From positions 1-64,000 of the forward strand of contig JANNBN010000063.1 of NCBI GenBank assembly GCA_031385545.1: a stretch of 64,000 nt of DNA, given 5' to 3'. A program made the position numbers and the translations under genes. The notes under the pieces were generated by a model. The model was not told the DNA's origin and searched no databases. It saw only the letters and a list, made by a program, of their open reading frames with translations. Shown in pieces: positions 24,335 through 33,431 of the stretch. The stretch's first letter is position 1, and every line of letters begins with the position of its first letter. This stretch comes from JANNBN01 sp031385545 (lineage in GTDB: Bacteria; Actinomycetota; Acidimicrobiia; Acidimicrobiales; JANYDT01).

Positions 24335-26176
24335 TCAGCCCCGGGTGCCGAACAGCGCAACGACCTGCGATGCCTGGTCCCGACGAACCCGCAGCACCGC
24401 CTTGCCGTCGATACGTGCCGCTGACGTCGGCAGTGTGAAACCCTGCAACGCGTCTGGTTCGAACGCGCTGAACGTCTTCGCAGTTCCGTACAGTTCGGTG
24501 ATGCCGTAGGTCTTGTCGAGTGTGAGGGCGCTCTTCAGGTCGCCGATGAGGCCCTGCGCCGTGATTGGATTGCGTCCACCTGAGCCGATCACTTTTTCCA
24601 TGACCTGCTTGATGAACCGCTGCTGGCGCTGCACGCGACCGATGTCGCCTCGCCCATCGGATTTCCATTGGCCGTTCACCAACTGCTCGTAGTGACGGCT
24701 GCGCACATAGGCCGTGGACTGCGTCTTGTTGAGTATCTGGCAACCCGCCGGAACATCGAGCTTGGTGACCTTGTCGCGCGCCGGATGGTCGAAGCAGATC
24801 TCGATACCCCCGAGCGTGCCCACGATCTCTTGGAATCCAGCGAAATCAACTTCGGCCACGTGATTGATCGGCAGGTTGAAGTTCTCCTGCAGCGTTCGGA
24901 CAAGGCTGTTGACACCCTTTGCGTACGCGCTGTTGATCCGGTCGTTCTTGTTGGTGCCTGCTAAGTGCACATATGTATCGCGCGGGAACGACAACAGCGC
25001 AGCCTTCTTTCCATCCGGCGAGATGCGCATCACGATGATGGTGTCGGACCGACTGCCGCCGACGGACCCGAAGCCGGTCTTCTGCGAATCAGGAACGTCA
25101 GCACGGGAGTCAGACCCGATGAGCAAGATGTTCTGCGCATCGGCACCACCGATGGGCTCGACGTTGACCCGATCGACGAGCAGACCACCCTCACGAGGTT
25201 TCTCGGCCTCGGGCAAGACGACCACCGGAGCGTTGGCGCACGCCGGGTCGTCGTCGCACGACCCAGCGCCGGGGACCGTGACAACGGGTGTTGTCGGGCC
25301 AGGGGCGATGGTGACGCCGTCAGCGGGGAGGGATTCGTCGAACCCATCGTTCACGGTGGGGTCGAGTTCGTTCGGGTATGACGTGACCGGCGCGGACGGA
25401 ACACTTGGCACGGGGACGGTCACCCCGGCAACACCGGGCAGATCAAGGGTCTGGGAGTTGGCTTCGTTGCGCCGCAGGGTGGCGAACTGCCACGTGACAT
25501 ATGCAGTGGTGAGGGTAACGACAGCCAGCACGGCAAGACCGACACGACGCAGTGCACGCCGGCCCCGCGGCTTCGAACGAACTGCCTGGCCGACCGGCTT
25601 TCCGCCGGCCGAGGGCTTGTTCGACAAGGTCGCTGCTTGTGCTCGTTTCGTCGCAGGCTTCGCCGCTGTTGGCTTGGCACCGGTTGTGGGAACCGTTGGC
25701 GGTTTTTTGGCGGGCTTCGATATCGCAAACACTCTGGCCGGAACGTTGGCAGGTAGCACGACTGCTGTGGAGGCAGGGTCGTCGAGGTACTGGAACGGGG
25801 CGTCGTCCCATTCGCCGGCATCAATATCGTCGAACTCACCGGTGAAGTCCTCGACCAGTTCCGACGGAACAGTGCTCGCCGGATTGCGGGTACTGGTGCC
25901 CTCACCGACCGATGACTCGAAGTTCGGCGCCCATTGCTGTTCGGCGGGCACCGGCTGCATCGGCTGCATCGGCTGCACCGTCGGCATCGGCTGCATCGTC
26001 GGCATCGTCGGCTTCGTCGGCTTCGGCGGCTTCGTCGGCTTCGGCGGCTTCGGCGTGGTCACCTGAGCGGCGACAGCTTCCGGCTCGGACGCACCAGGGT
26101 GGGAGGTTTCAACATCCAGCGCCCAATCCGACCATGGGTCGGCGGGGGGACGGGTACGAGAGCGGTGCATGGTCAT
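24335..26176 (-). CDS. LytR-CpsA-Psr (LCP) family cell-wall glycopolymer ligase
   Basis: A 613-residue LCP protein, a family that attaches polyisoprenyl-linked glycopolymers to peptidoglycan outside the cell. The cytoplasmic N-terminus (1-210) is disordered with KPPKPT and QPMQP repeats, reflected in DNA as 9-18 bp repeats at about 25960-26055. One membrane span follows at about 218-238. The LCP domain (about 345-510) shows NILLIGSDSR, GSRSDTIIVMRI, LSFPRDTYV, NDRINSAYAKG and VDFAGFQEIVGTLGGI, with conserved Arg and Asp residues for the pyrophosphate lipid. Neighbouring glycosyltransferases would supply its substrate. The ATG two codons downstream is an alternative start. Confidence 0.92.
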   Translation of the reverse strand: MTMHRSRTRPPADPWSDWALDVETSHPGASEPEAVAAQVTTPKPPKPTKPPKPTKPTMPTMQPMPTVQPMQPMQPVPAEQQWAPNFESSVGEGTSTRNPASTVPSELVEDFTGEFDDIDAGEWDDAPFQYLDDPASTAVVLPANVPARVFAISKPAKKPPTVPTTGAKPTAAKPATKRAQAATLSNKPSAGGKPVGQAVRSKPRGRRALRRVGLAVLAVVTLTTAYVTWQFATLRRNEANSQTLDLPGVAGVTVPVPSVPSAPVTSYPNELDPTVNDGFDESLPADGVTIAPGPTTPVVTVPGAGSCDDDPACANAPVVVLPEAEKPREGGLLVDRVNVEPIGGADAQNILLIGSDSRADVPDSQKTGFGSVGGSRSDTIIVMRISPDGKKAALLSFPRDTYVHLAGTNKNDRINSAYAKGVNSLVRTLQENFNLPINHVAEVDFAGFQEIVGTLGGIEICFDHPARDKVTKLDVPAGCQILNKTQSTAYVRSRHYEQLVNGQWKSDGRGDIGRVQRQQRFIKQVMEKVIGSGGRNPITAQGLIGDLKSALTLDKTYGITELYGTAKTFSAFEPDALQGFTLPTSAARIDGKAVLRVRRDQASQVVALFGTRG

Positions 26177-26185
26177 GAACCGGCC

Positions 26186-27526
26186 TCACTCGGCCGAGAT
26201 CACGCGCGCCCCGAGCCGCACAAGTTTGTCGAGGAACCCCTCGTATCCGCGCCCGATCATCGACGCGCCGCGGATGGTGGTGCGGCCGTCAGCCAGCAGC
26301 GCCGCAATGACGTGGCTGAAGCCTGCTCGCAGATCGGGAACCTCGACGTCGGTGCCTTTGAGCTGGGTGACACCCTTGAACTGTGCGAGGTGCTTGTGGC
26401 CGAGCCCACCGAACCGGCAGGCACGGTTCTTCGGACAGCCCGACGTGACCGTGATGTCGGCACCCATCTCGATGAGCGCCTTGGTGTAGGTGAACCGGTT
26501 CTCGTACACGGTCTCGTGGATGAGCGACGTGCCGTTGGCCTGTGTGAGCGTGACCCCGACGGGCGCCTGCCAGTCGGTCATGAACCCGGGGTGGACGGCC
26601 GTATCGACCTCGATGGGATGCAGTTCGTCGGAATCGCGGCAGAACCGGATGCCCTGCGGGCCGGCGGTGAACGAACCGCCCATCAGCCGGTATGCGCCCA
26701 GGAACGACACCATGTCTTCCACCCGCGCCTGGCGGACGAACACCTCGCCGTGGGTGGCGATGGCTGCGCACGCCCAACTGGCCACTTCGAGGCGGTCCGG
26801 GATGGCGACATGCTGATACCCGTTGAGCGATCGCTGCCCGTGAATGATGAGCGTGCGATCGTCGCCGAACAGGATGGCAGCGCCCATCTTCTGCAGGACC
26901 GCGATGAGGTCGAGGATCTCGGGTTCGACGGCCGCACCGTGCAGCACCGTGGTGCCCTCGGCCAGGCTGGCGGCCAAAAGCACCTGTTCGGTGGCACCGA
27001 CCGACGGGAACGGCAGGCGTAGCTCGCAACCCACCAGCCGGTCGGCCGTCAGGTGCAGGCCGTCTGCCTGCTCGTCGATGTCGGCACCGAGCTGCTGCAA
27101 TGCCATCAGGTGCCAATTGACCTGCCGCCTACCGATGTCGTCGCCGCCCAGGCTGGGAATGATGGCCTCGCCGGTGCGATGCAGCAACGGCCCACACAGC
27201 AGAATGGGAATGCGGCTGATGCCGTTGAACCGCCGGGACTGCTCGAGGCTCATCGGTGTGATGTTCTCCGGATGCACCTGGATGGTGCCGGCCCCGTCTT
27301 CACCCGTCTGCACTCCGACGCCCATGGAACGAAGCATGTCGCTGACGATGAACGTGTCCGAGATTGCAGGCGTGTTGTGGAGGATGGACGGTCGGTCAGA
27401 CAGCAATGAGGCAACCAATTGCTTGGAGATCGAGTTCTTTGCACCCCGCACGCCGACCTCGCCCCTGATGGGGTGTCCGCCTTCGATACAGATCGTGTCG
27501 GCCAGAAGACCGGGGGTCACGGACAT
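26186..27526 (-). CDS. murA: UDP-N-acetylglucosamine 1-carboxyvinyltransferase (Cys-to-Asp type)
   Basis: A 446-residue EPSP-synthase-fold enzyme for the first committed step of peptidoglycan synthesis, transferring enolpyruvate from PEP to UDP-GlcNAc. Lys30-Asn31 (RGAKN), the Asp in MTDWQAP (E. coli Asp305 position) and the Arg in DLRAG (Arg397 position) are kept. The loop residue equivalent to E. coli Cys115 is Asp129 (GGDDIGRRQVN instead of GGCxIGARPVD). The same Cys-to-Asp change occurs naturally in Mycobacterium and Chlamydia and gives intrinsic fosfomycin resistance. The loop is otherwise divergent (RQVNWH), so this could be a MurA paralogue. It is 9 bp upstream of the LCP gene in the same direction. 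Confidence 0.9.
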   Translation of the reverse strand: MSVTPGLLADTICIEGGHPIRGEVGVRGAKNSISKQLVASLLSDRPSILHNTPAISDTFIVSDMLRSMGVGVQTGEDGAGTIQVHPENITPMSLEQSRRFNGISRIPILLCGPLLHRTGEAIIPSLGGDDIGRRQVNWHLMALQQLGADIDEQADGLHLTADRLVGCELRLPFPSVGATEQVLLAASLAEGTTVLHGAAVEPEILDLIAVLQKMGAAILFGDDRTLIIHGQRSLNGYQHVAIPDRLEVASWACAAIATHGEVFVRQARVEDMVSFLGAYRLMGGSFTAGPQGIRFCRDSDELHPIEVDTAVHPGFMTDWQAPVGVTLTQANGTSLIHETVYENRFTYTKALIEMGADITVTSGCPKNRACRFGGLGHKHLAQFKGVTQLKGTDVEVPDLRAGFSHVIAALLADGRTTIRGASMIGRGYEGFLDKLVRLGARVISAE

Positions 27527-27613
27527 GGCCAGATACCCTACCGGTCGCCCCGCCAGTCGGGAGCCGAAACGGGTGTGAACCCTGTCAGGTCAGGGCAGGT
27601 CGGGGTAAAGAGC

Positions 27614-28345
27614 TCAGCGGAACAGGTCCTCCGCCGGTGGCCTCACGATTTCGCTTGCCACGCTGGACTCACGCAGCCAGGCCGGGTCCACCCCGCGCAC
27701 GATTGCCGCGCAGATGCCGGTGGCCTTGCCCATCACCAGGTCGGCAGCCCCGGCCAACTCGTCGGCCACGCAGACTTCGGTCACCTCAAGGATGCGTCCT
27801 TGCGCGTCGGCAGTACCACGCAGGTCGTTCACCGCTGCCACGCCCGCCGTTCCGATAGCGATGTCGGTGAGACCCTTGCGCCACGCCCGGCCGAACGTGT
27901 CGCTGACTATCACGCCGACCGTGACGCCGCCACGCCCCCTGACTCCGTCGCGGATCCGACGCGCCGACCGGTCGGCATCGAGCGGGAGCAGCGCGGCGTA
28001 ACCCTTCTCCACATTGCTGAGGTCGACACCGGAGTTGGCGCACACGAAGCCGTGGCGGGTTTCGGTGATGAGCAGTTCACCTCGGGGTGAGATGCGCCGC
28101 CGCACCACTCTGACCGCCTCGTCGAGAACCAGCCGCTTGTGGTCGTCTGGTGCATCAGGATCGATGGGGACCAACCGACCTTCTGCTTTCGACACCACTT
28201 TCTGCGTGACGACCAGCACGTCGCCGTCGTGCAGGCCGGGGCCGCAGTCACCCCGTGCCGCGTCGATGATGAGCTGGGCAAGGACATCGCCCGGACGAAC
28301 TTCACCGATGCCGGTGATGGGAAGCAGCTGCAGTCCTGCGGTCAT
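27614..28345 (-). CDS. cofE: Coenzyme F420-0:L-glutamate ligase
   Basis: A 243-residue CofE/FbiB N-terminal-type ligase that adds glutamates to F420-0 with GTP. Family features are PITGIGEVRPGDVLAQLI, GDVLVVTQKVVSKAEGRLV, ETRHGFVCANSGVDLSN and VSDTFGRAWRKGLTDIAIG. The ATG at 28345 overlaps the cofD stop by 4 bp (ATGA), indicating translational coupling. It has only the ligase domain, lacking the nitroreductase-like dehydro-F420 reductase half of mycobacterial FbiB. Confidence 0.94.
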   Translation of the reverse strand: MTAGLQLLPITGIGEVRPGDVLAQLIIDAARGDCGPGLHDGDVLVVTQKVVSKAEGRLVPIDPDAPDDHKRLVLDEAVRVVRRRISPRGELLITETRHGFVCANSGVDLSNVEKGYAALLPLDADRSARRIRDGVRGRGGVTVGVIVSDTFGRAWRKGLTDIAIGTAGVAAVNDLRGTADAQGRILEVTEVCVADELAGAADLVMGKATGICAAIVRGVDPAWLRESSVASEIVRPPAEDLFR

Positions 28346-29295
28346 GGCGCCCAGTCTGTCGCATCGTGGGTTCCGAGAGTGGCCCGGGCCAGAGTGGCGC
28401 CGACCCCCGGCCTGCTCATGATGGTGTCGGTCACGATGACCTCGACCCCGCACGCCCGCACCTCGTCGGCCCGGCTTGCGTCGGCAAGGTCAATAATAAG
28501 TGTACTGACAAAAGGAGCGTAGAGCCGGGCCACCCCGACGACGCTCGGCTCGTGACCGAGCTCGGCCATCATGCGATCCGCCGGGCCCTTCAACGCAGCT
28601 CCAGCCACGATCGGCGAGATCGCGCTACAACGCCGCCGAACAGCCCGCAGCGAGTCGCCCACACCGTGCACCGCAAGCAAGGGGCCGATGGAAACGAGCG
28701 GGTTGGACGGTGCGATAACCACCCGGTCCGCTTTGGTGATTGCATCCAGTACCGCTGGTGCAGGACGAGCCGTTTCTGAGCCGGCGAAGCGAACACCCGT
28801 GACCGGCACCGAGTGCTGGAGCCGCACGAAATATTCCTGGAACGCCAGCTCGCCCTCTGCTGTGTCCACGAACGTCCGCAACAGGTCATCGGTCACCGGC
28901 AGTAGGGCGTATCGCAACTCCCATGCAGCGGCCAGCTCCGCTGTCACCGTGGTCAGCGAGCAGCCTTCAGCCAGCCGCCCCGTGCGCCACAGGTGCGTGG
29001 CAAGGTCTCGGTCACCCAGGTTGAACCAGGTCACCGCTCCGTGTTCCGCATAGCGCTGCAGCGACTCCATCGTTCGCCACGATTCGTCGGCCAGCCCCCA
29101 CCCACGTTCGGGATCGATCGCACCGGACGTGGTGTACACGACGGTGTCGATGTCAGGGCTGATGTGCAGCCCGTGGAACACCGAATCGTCGCCCGTGTTC
29201 GCGATGACGGTGACGTCGGCCTGGTCGACGACCTGGAAGAGGCCGCGGAGAAATCGCGCTGCGCCGACTCCTCCTGCAAGAACCGTTGTCCTCAT
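28342..29295 (-). CDS. cofD: 2-phospho-L-lactate (or PEP) transferase of F420 synthesis
   Basis: A 317-residue CofD/FbiA enzyme joining the activated phospho-lactate or phosphoenolpyruvate moiety to Fo. The N-terminus MRTTVLAGGVGAARFLRGL is diagnostic, followed by IANTGDD, HISPDIDTVVYT, FNLGDRDLATHLWR and APSNPLVSIGPLL. ATG start at 29295; the longer open frame upstream overlaps the nucleotidylyltransferase gene and is rejected. It is 14 bp downstream of that gene and overlaps cofE by 4 bp. Confidence 0.95.
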   Translation of the reverse strand: MRTTVLAGGVGAARFLRGLFQVVDQADVTVIANTGDDSVFHGLHISPDIDTVVYTTSGAIDPERGWGLADESWRTMESLQRYAEHGAVTWFNLGDRDLATHLWRTGRLAEGCSLTTVTAELAAAWELRYALLPVTDDLLRTFVDTAEGELAFQEYFVRLQHSVPVTGVRFAGSETARPAPAVLDAITKADRVVIAPSNPLVSIGPLLAVHGVGDSLRAVRRRCSAISPIVAGAALKGPADRMMAELGHEPSVVGVARLYAPFVSTLIIDLADASRADEVRACGVEVIVTDTIMSRPGVGATLARATLGTHDATDWAP

Positions 29296-29309
29296 CGAAG
29301 TGGCTTTCC

Positions 29310-30326
29310 TCAGGGGGCGTTGAGACCGACGCGTTCGCCGCGCAGCACAACTGTTGGCTCGATGGTGACCCCATCGCCGATGACCGACGTCTCGGTGATT
29401 TCCGCTCCGGCACCGATGACGACGTTCCCACCGATGATGGACTGCCTGACCACGGCCTTGGCACCGACCCGGACGCCCGGCAGCAGCACCGCATCGGTCA
29501 GACGGGCTTTGGACTCGACCACGCACCCGTCGCCGATGACGCTGCGCACGATGACCGCATCTGCGGCCACGGTAACCCCGGCACCGACACAACTCCTGCC
29601 CTGTTGGTGACGTTCGAGCCAGTCCGTGTTGGCCTGCAGGAACAGTTGCGGGGTTCCCGCGTCAAGCCAATAGGCCGGGGAATGGATGGCGTACAGACCA
29701 CCTTCCGCAGCGATGGCCGGGAACGTGACGCGCTCGATGCTCACCTTGCGGCCTTCGGGGATGCGGGCGAACACACTGGGGTTCAGGATGTAGGTGCCTG
29801 CATTGATCCAGTCGGTCGGTGCCTCGTCACGAGGAGGCTTCTCGACGAAAGCGATGACACGGCCGGAGTCGTCCGTGGGGACCACGCCGAATGCCGAAGG
29901 GTCTTCGACCTGGGTCAGTGCAAGGGTTGCCTCGGCACCGGTTTCACGGTGACGCGCCAACTGTGCGGTGAGGTCGATCTCGGTGAGCACGTCGCCGTTG
30001 ACGACCACCAGCGGTTCGGTCTCATCGAGCCACCCAGCGGCACCGGCAGCGAACCGGATGGCACCAGCCGTATCGAGCGGGCTGGGCTCCACTGCGTAAT
30101 GCAGCGTGACACCGCAGGCAGAGCCTGTGGGGAACGCCTGGATGAACGCATCGGGCTTGTATCCGAGCGAGAGGACCGCCTCGGTGACCCCGTGGCGTGC
30201 CATGTGTTCAAGCTTGCGCTCGAGAATGGAGACACCAGCAACTGGAAGCATCGGCTTCGGGCGGGTGTAGGTGAGCGGACGCAAGCGCGTGCCCTCTCCG
30301 CCGACGAGAATGATCGCTTTGGTCAT
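29310..30326 (-). CDS. Sugar-1-phosphate nucleotidylyltransferase, mannose-1-phosphate guanylyltransferase type
   Basis: A 338-residue enzyme that activates a sugar phosphate with an NTP. The N-terminal catalytic domain starts LVGGEGTRLRPLTYTRPKPMLPVAG with the signature G-x-G-T-R-L, and has VVVNGDVL as the metal-binding segment and EKP. The C-terminus (about 240-335) is a left-handed beta-helix of hexapeptide repeats (VIGDGCVVESKARLTDAV). By sequence style it is closest to actinobacterial GDP-mannose pyrophosphorylases. It heads a tight operon with cofD and cofE and would feed mannosylation in the envelope cluster. Confidence 0.87.
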   Translation of the reverse strand: MTKAIILVGGEGTRLRPLTYTRPKPMLPVAGVSILERKLEHMARHGVTEAVLSLGYKPDAFIQAFPTGSACGVTLHYAVEPSPLDTAGAIRFAAGAAGWLDETEPLVVVNGDVLTEIDLTAQLARHRETGAEATLALTQVEDPSAFGVVPTDDSGRVIAFVEKPPRDEAPTDWINAGTYILNPSVFARIPEGRKVSIERVTFPAIAAEGGLYAIHSPAYWLDAGTPQLFLQANTDWLERHQQGRSCVGAGVTVAADAVIVRSVIGDGCVVESKARLTDAVLLPGVRVGAKAVVRQSIIGGNVVIGAGAEITETSVIGDGVTIEPTVVLRGERVGLNAP

Positions 30327-30396
30327 GTGTTACCTCGGTGATCGAATCGGCGGTTTCGCCGAGGGCCTACGCATGACCACGGTCACAATGCTCGAT

Positions 30397-31521
30397 CTAT
30401 TGCTTCTTGGTGGTGGGAGCGACCGTGGTGGCCGACGCAGCCTTGGTTGTCGACCCGGATGCACTGGTCGGCGACGAGCTCGCTGTGGTGGGCGCTCCGA
30501 CTGCGGTGCTCGGCACAACGGCGGTATCGGTGGAAGCAGCTGCATCGGCCGCAATCACGTCGCTCGGCGCTTCAAGCCCGGCGGCCGACGGTGGCACCGG
30601 AGGAACGAAGTCCTTGTCGACCCTGGCGAACACATAGGCGTAACCGGATTTGATCGGGATGTCCTTCGCCGCGCCAAGCGCTTGCTTACCCTTGACGTCT
30701 TTGTTGACGACTCCGGCTTTCAGAACGTCTTTGTACTCGAAGACCTTGATGACCGATTCTTTACCGTTCTTGCACTTCGCTCCGTCCGAGAGTGTCTGAT
30801 CCTTCGTCGCAACAACGGCTGGGTTGGCCGTCGAGGCTGGCTTGGCCGGAAGGAAGATGGACGAACTGTTGACCGCCACGCCAGTTGCGTCCAACCAGCG
30901 GCCGATCACAGCGCGGCGACCGGTGACGGTCTTGGAGAAGGGGTGCACGTGAAACAGGCCGTCGGCGTGGGCGTGGATGCCCTTCGGATCGGGGTCGTTC
31001 TCCCCATTGACGGGTGCGAGCCATTCCTGACCCTTGGCTTTCGTGCAGTCATAAATGGCGTAGGCCGCGTGAATATGGGTGTTGGTCACGTAGTCGTCGT
31101 AGCGCTTGGCTGCAGCCAGCATCTTGGCGTTCTTCGGGTCATCCTTGTACTTCTTGGTCGCAGCGTCGAAGAGCTTGCGTTCCTTGACCGCACGGGTCTC
31201 GGAGCCGAAATAGGGAGGCTTCGGGTCTTCCCGGGTGCTGTACCAGGACTGGCCGATGAGGCCGATGCCGATGACTGCGATGCCGATCAGCGTGCCGTAA
31301 TAGCCCCACGAGGTGGACGTCTGTGCACGGGTTCGGCCACCGCCTGCCTTCAGCGCCCGGTCCACGGAACGCGATGCGGAACCTTTTGCGGATTCCTTCA
31401 GAGATCCCTTGCCAGTTCCCTGGTCGGCAGATCCCTGGTCGGCAGATCCCTTGTCGGCAGGGCGCGGCACGGCAGACCGTCCTGCAGATCCGCCGGGCTT
31501 GTTGGACTCGTTCGAAGCCAT
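30397..31521 (-). CDS. Conserved-looking membrane protein with a His-rich extracellular domain
   Basis: A 374-residue protein I do not recognise. Residues 1-70 are cytoplasmic and low complexity (KGSADQGSADQG, from 15-bp DNA repeats at about 31425-31460). One membrane span lies at 73-93. The extracellular part carries His149 and His151 (NTHIHAAYAIYDC), then GIHAHADGLFHVHPF with His183, 185, 191 and 193, an arrangement like a cupin-type or other metal site. A Ser/Thr/Ala-rich tail follows from about 330. It lies between a sugar nucleotidylyltransferase and a rhamnosyltransferase-type enzyme, so a role in the envelope is plausible but unproven. Confidence 0.75.
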   Translation of the reverse strand: MASNESNKPGGSAGRSAVPRPADKGSADQGSADQGTGKGSLKESAKGSASRSVDRALKAGGGRTRAQTSTSWGYYGTLIGIAVIGIGLIGQSWYSTREDPKPPYFGSETRAVKERKLFDAATKKYKDDPKNAKMLAAAKRYDDYVTNTHIHAAYAIYDCTKAKGQEWLAPVNGENDPDPKGIHAHADGLFHVHPFSKTVTGRRAVIGRWLDATGVAVNSSSIFLPAKPASTANPAVVATKDQTLSDGAKCKNGKESVIKVFEYKDVLKAGVVNKDVKGKQALGAAKDIPIKSGYAYVFARVDKDFVPPVPPSAAGLEAPSDVIAADAAASTDTAVVPSTAVGAPTTASSSPTSASGSTTKAASATTVAPTTKKQ

Positions 31522-31534
31522 AAGGACATAAATC

Positions 31535-32518
31535 CTACTTGCCGTTCCCAGTCACTGTGCCCATGGCTGCCGCGTCGGTCCCGGAGGGGCGCGCGTGGTG
31601 CAGCGCGGCCGGTGGTCGAGCATGCGCGAGTTGCAGGCAGACGAGCATCAATGCTCGGGACAACAGCCCAAGTGCGACCGCCGGCAGGGCCAGCCGCGCT
31701 GCGCCCGACGAGGAGCGGACCGCAAAGCGCCACAGCGAGCGGTGATGCGCAACGATCATCGAAAACGGCCGATGGCGAGACGACCCACCGATGCGGTGGA
31801 CGACCGTTGCGTCGTTAACCAGGGTCACGCTCCATCCTTCCCGGGCCAGACGCCAGCACAGGTCGACGTCTTCGACGTACATGAAGTAGCCCTCGTCGAA
31901 CCCGCCCACCTGTTCGAACGCATCGCGGCGTACAGCCATCGCCGTGCCAGAGACCCAGTCCGGACCGGAAGGCGGGTGAAGGTAGCCCTGTGAGAACCGA
32001 TTTCCGGGAGCCAACACACCGAGAAACCCATGGGCAGCACTTCGCAGCAGTGACGGGAAGGACCGAGCGGATGGGTACACCGATCCGTCGGGACTGCGCA
32101 CGGTGGGCCCGGCCACGCCGAAGCGAGGCCCGCCCGAGGCCTGGTAGCCGTCCCCCGACAACACCGCTGTGAGCGCAGAGACACACCCGACGCCAAGTTC
32201 CGTATCAGGGTTGAGAAACACCAGCACGGGTTCGCCGGTGAGCGCCGCGCCGCGATTGCACGCGGCGCCGAACCCGACATTGGTTCCAAGTTCGACCAGG
32301 CTGACGGGCAGCGAGGAAGCATGTGCACCTACCACCGGACGCAACGCACCCGTATCGGGCGAGCCGCTGTCGACGACCACGACGGACCCGATGCACGGAT
32401 CACCGATCAGGCTGGCCAGACATGGGCCCAGGTCCTGAGCGGACCGATACGTGACGATGACGACGGCCACCGTGGGCACCGTGGCGACCGTGGCGACCGT
32501 GGCGACCATGGCGACCAT
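31535..32518 (-). CDS. Glycosyltransferase family 2, rhamnosyltransferase-like
   Basis: A 327-residue GT-A enzyme: VAVVIVTYRSAQDLGPCLASL, VVDSGSPD, LGTNVGFGAACNRGA, VLVFLNPDTE (metal-binding region), SGTAMAVRRDAFEQVGGFDEGYFMYVEDVDLCWR (given here only to identify the base region, residues about 200-232) and a hydrophobic C-terminus. This pattern is that of dTDP-rhamnose-dependent transferases such as WbbL. It follows rfbD by 16 bp, fitting use of dTDP-rhamnose. ATG start at 32518; the first codons lie in a 9-bp tandem repeat encoding VATVATVAT, so start choice and N-terminal length may vary between strains. Confidence 0.88.
   Translation of the reverse strand: MVAMVATVATVATVPTVAVVIVTYRSAQDLGPCLASLIGDPCIGSVVVVDSGSPDTGALRPVVGAHASSLPVSLVELGTNVGFGAACNRGAALTGEPVLVFLNPDTELGVGCVSALTAVLSGDGYQASGGPRFGVAGPTVRSPDGSVYPSARSFPSLLRSAAHGFLGVLAPGNRFSQGYLHPPSGPDWVSGTAMAVRRDAFEQVGGFDEGYFMYVEDVDLCWRLAREGWSVTLVNDATVVHRIGGSSRHRPFSMIVAHHRSLWRFAVRSSSGAARLALPAVALGLLSRALMLVCLQLAHARPPAALHHARPSGTDAAAMGTVTGNGK
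32472..32516 (-). repeat. 9-bp tandem repeat at the 5' end of the rhamnosyltransferase-like gene
   Basis: Five 9-bp units (GTGGCGACC type) at 32472-32516 encode the Val-Ala-Thr repeats at the protein's N-terminus. The start ATG at 32518 borders the array, so gain or loss of units keeps the frame but changes the N-terminus. Confidence 0.8.
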
Positions 32519-32534
32519 GTCAACCCCGCCCGGG

Positions 32535-33431
32535 TCAGGCACCGGCAAACCGGCCCATGGTTCGCAGCGTGCGCTCCAGCGCAACCTGCCACTCGGCCAA
32601 GGGGTGCAGCCCGAGCGCATCACGCGCCACTGAACCAAGCAACGAAAACCCCGGACGCGGTGCCGGACGGACGGGAAGAAGGTCGGCCGAACTGACCGGT
32701 TTCACGCGGTCCGGGTTATGGCCCGACATGGCGAAGATGGCCGCGGCAAAGCCGTGCCACGTGGTTCGGCCGGGGTTCGACACATGGAACACCCCGCCGA
32801 CGCGCCGCACGGCGAGTTCTCGCAGCACTGCGGCCAGGTCATCGGTGAAGGTAGGTGATCCGTGCTGGTCGTCGACCACGGTGACTGGTCTTGCCTCAGC
32901 CGCCCCCTCGTCTGCGACACGCAGCATGGTGCGGAGGAAGTTCTTGCCCTCCGCCCCACAGACCCACGCCGTGCGAACGATGCAGGCGTCGCCACCGAGC
33001 CGATCGATGAGTTCGCGTTCCCCGGCGAGCTTCGACCGACCGTACTCATTGAGTGGGTTCGTTTCGTCCCACTCGTTGTACGGGCGCCCCCCGGCGGGGC
33101 CTGCACCACGACCGTCGAACACGTAATCGGTCGACACTCCGACCACGCGGGCGCCCACCTGTGCAGCGGCTTCGGCAACGTTGCGGCTCCCCCACGCGTT
33201 GACGAGCATGGCGTGCTCGGGGTTCTGCTCGCAGCCGTCGACATCGGTCCATGCGCCACAGTGCATGATGACCGTCGGCCGCCACGCCCCGACCACCTGC
33301 AGAACCGCTTCGCGATCGGCAACACTGCACTGCGCGCTTCCGAGGGAGTTCACCTCGTCTCCTGCTGCCATGCAGGTGCGCTGCAGGGCCAGCCCGAGTT
33401 GTCCGGTTCCGCCTGTGATGAGTACGCGCAT
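32535..33431 (-). CDS. rfbD: dTDP-4-dehydrorhamnose reductase
   Basis: A 298-residue extended SDR making dTDP-L-rhamnose, the last step of that pathway. It has the NAD(P) motif TGGTGQLG at residues 6-13, GVSTDYVFDG with the catalytic Thr/Asp/Tyr region, the YGRSKLAGE motif (Tyr/Lys) and the family's TAWVCG strand. ATG at 33431 chosen because the fold begins there (MRVLITGGTGQ). rfbA is 3 kb away; rfbB and rfbC are not in the window. It is upstream of the rhamnosyltransferase-like gene. Confidence 0.94.
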   Translation of the reverse strand: MRVLITGGTGQLGLALQRTCMAAGDEVNSLGSAQCSVADREAVLQVVGAWRPTVIMHCGAWTDVDGCEQNPEHAMLVNAWGSRNVAEAAAQVGARVVGVSTDYVFDGRGAGPAGGRPYNEWDETNPLNEYGRSKLAGERELIDRLGGDACIVRTAWVCGAEGKNFLRTMLRVADEGAAEARPVTVVDDQHGSPTFTDDLAAVLRELAVRRVGGVFHVSNPGRTTWHGFAAAIFAMSGHNPDRVKPVSSADLLPVRPAPRPGFSLLGSVARDALGLHPLAEWQVALERTLRTMGRFAGA

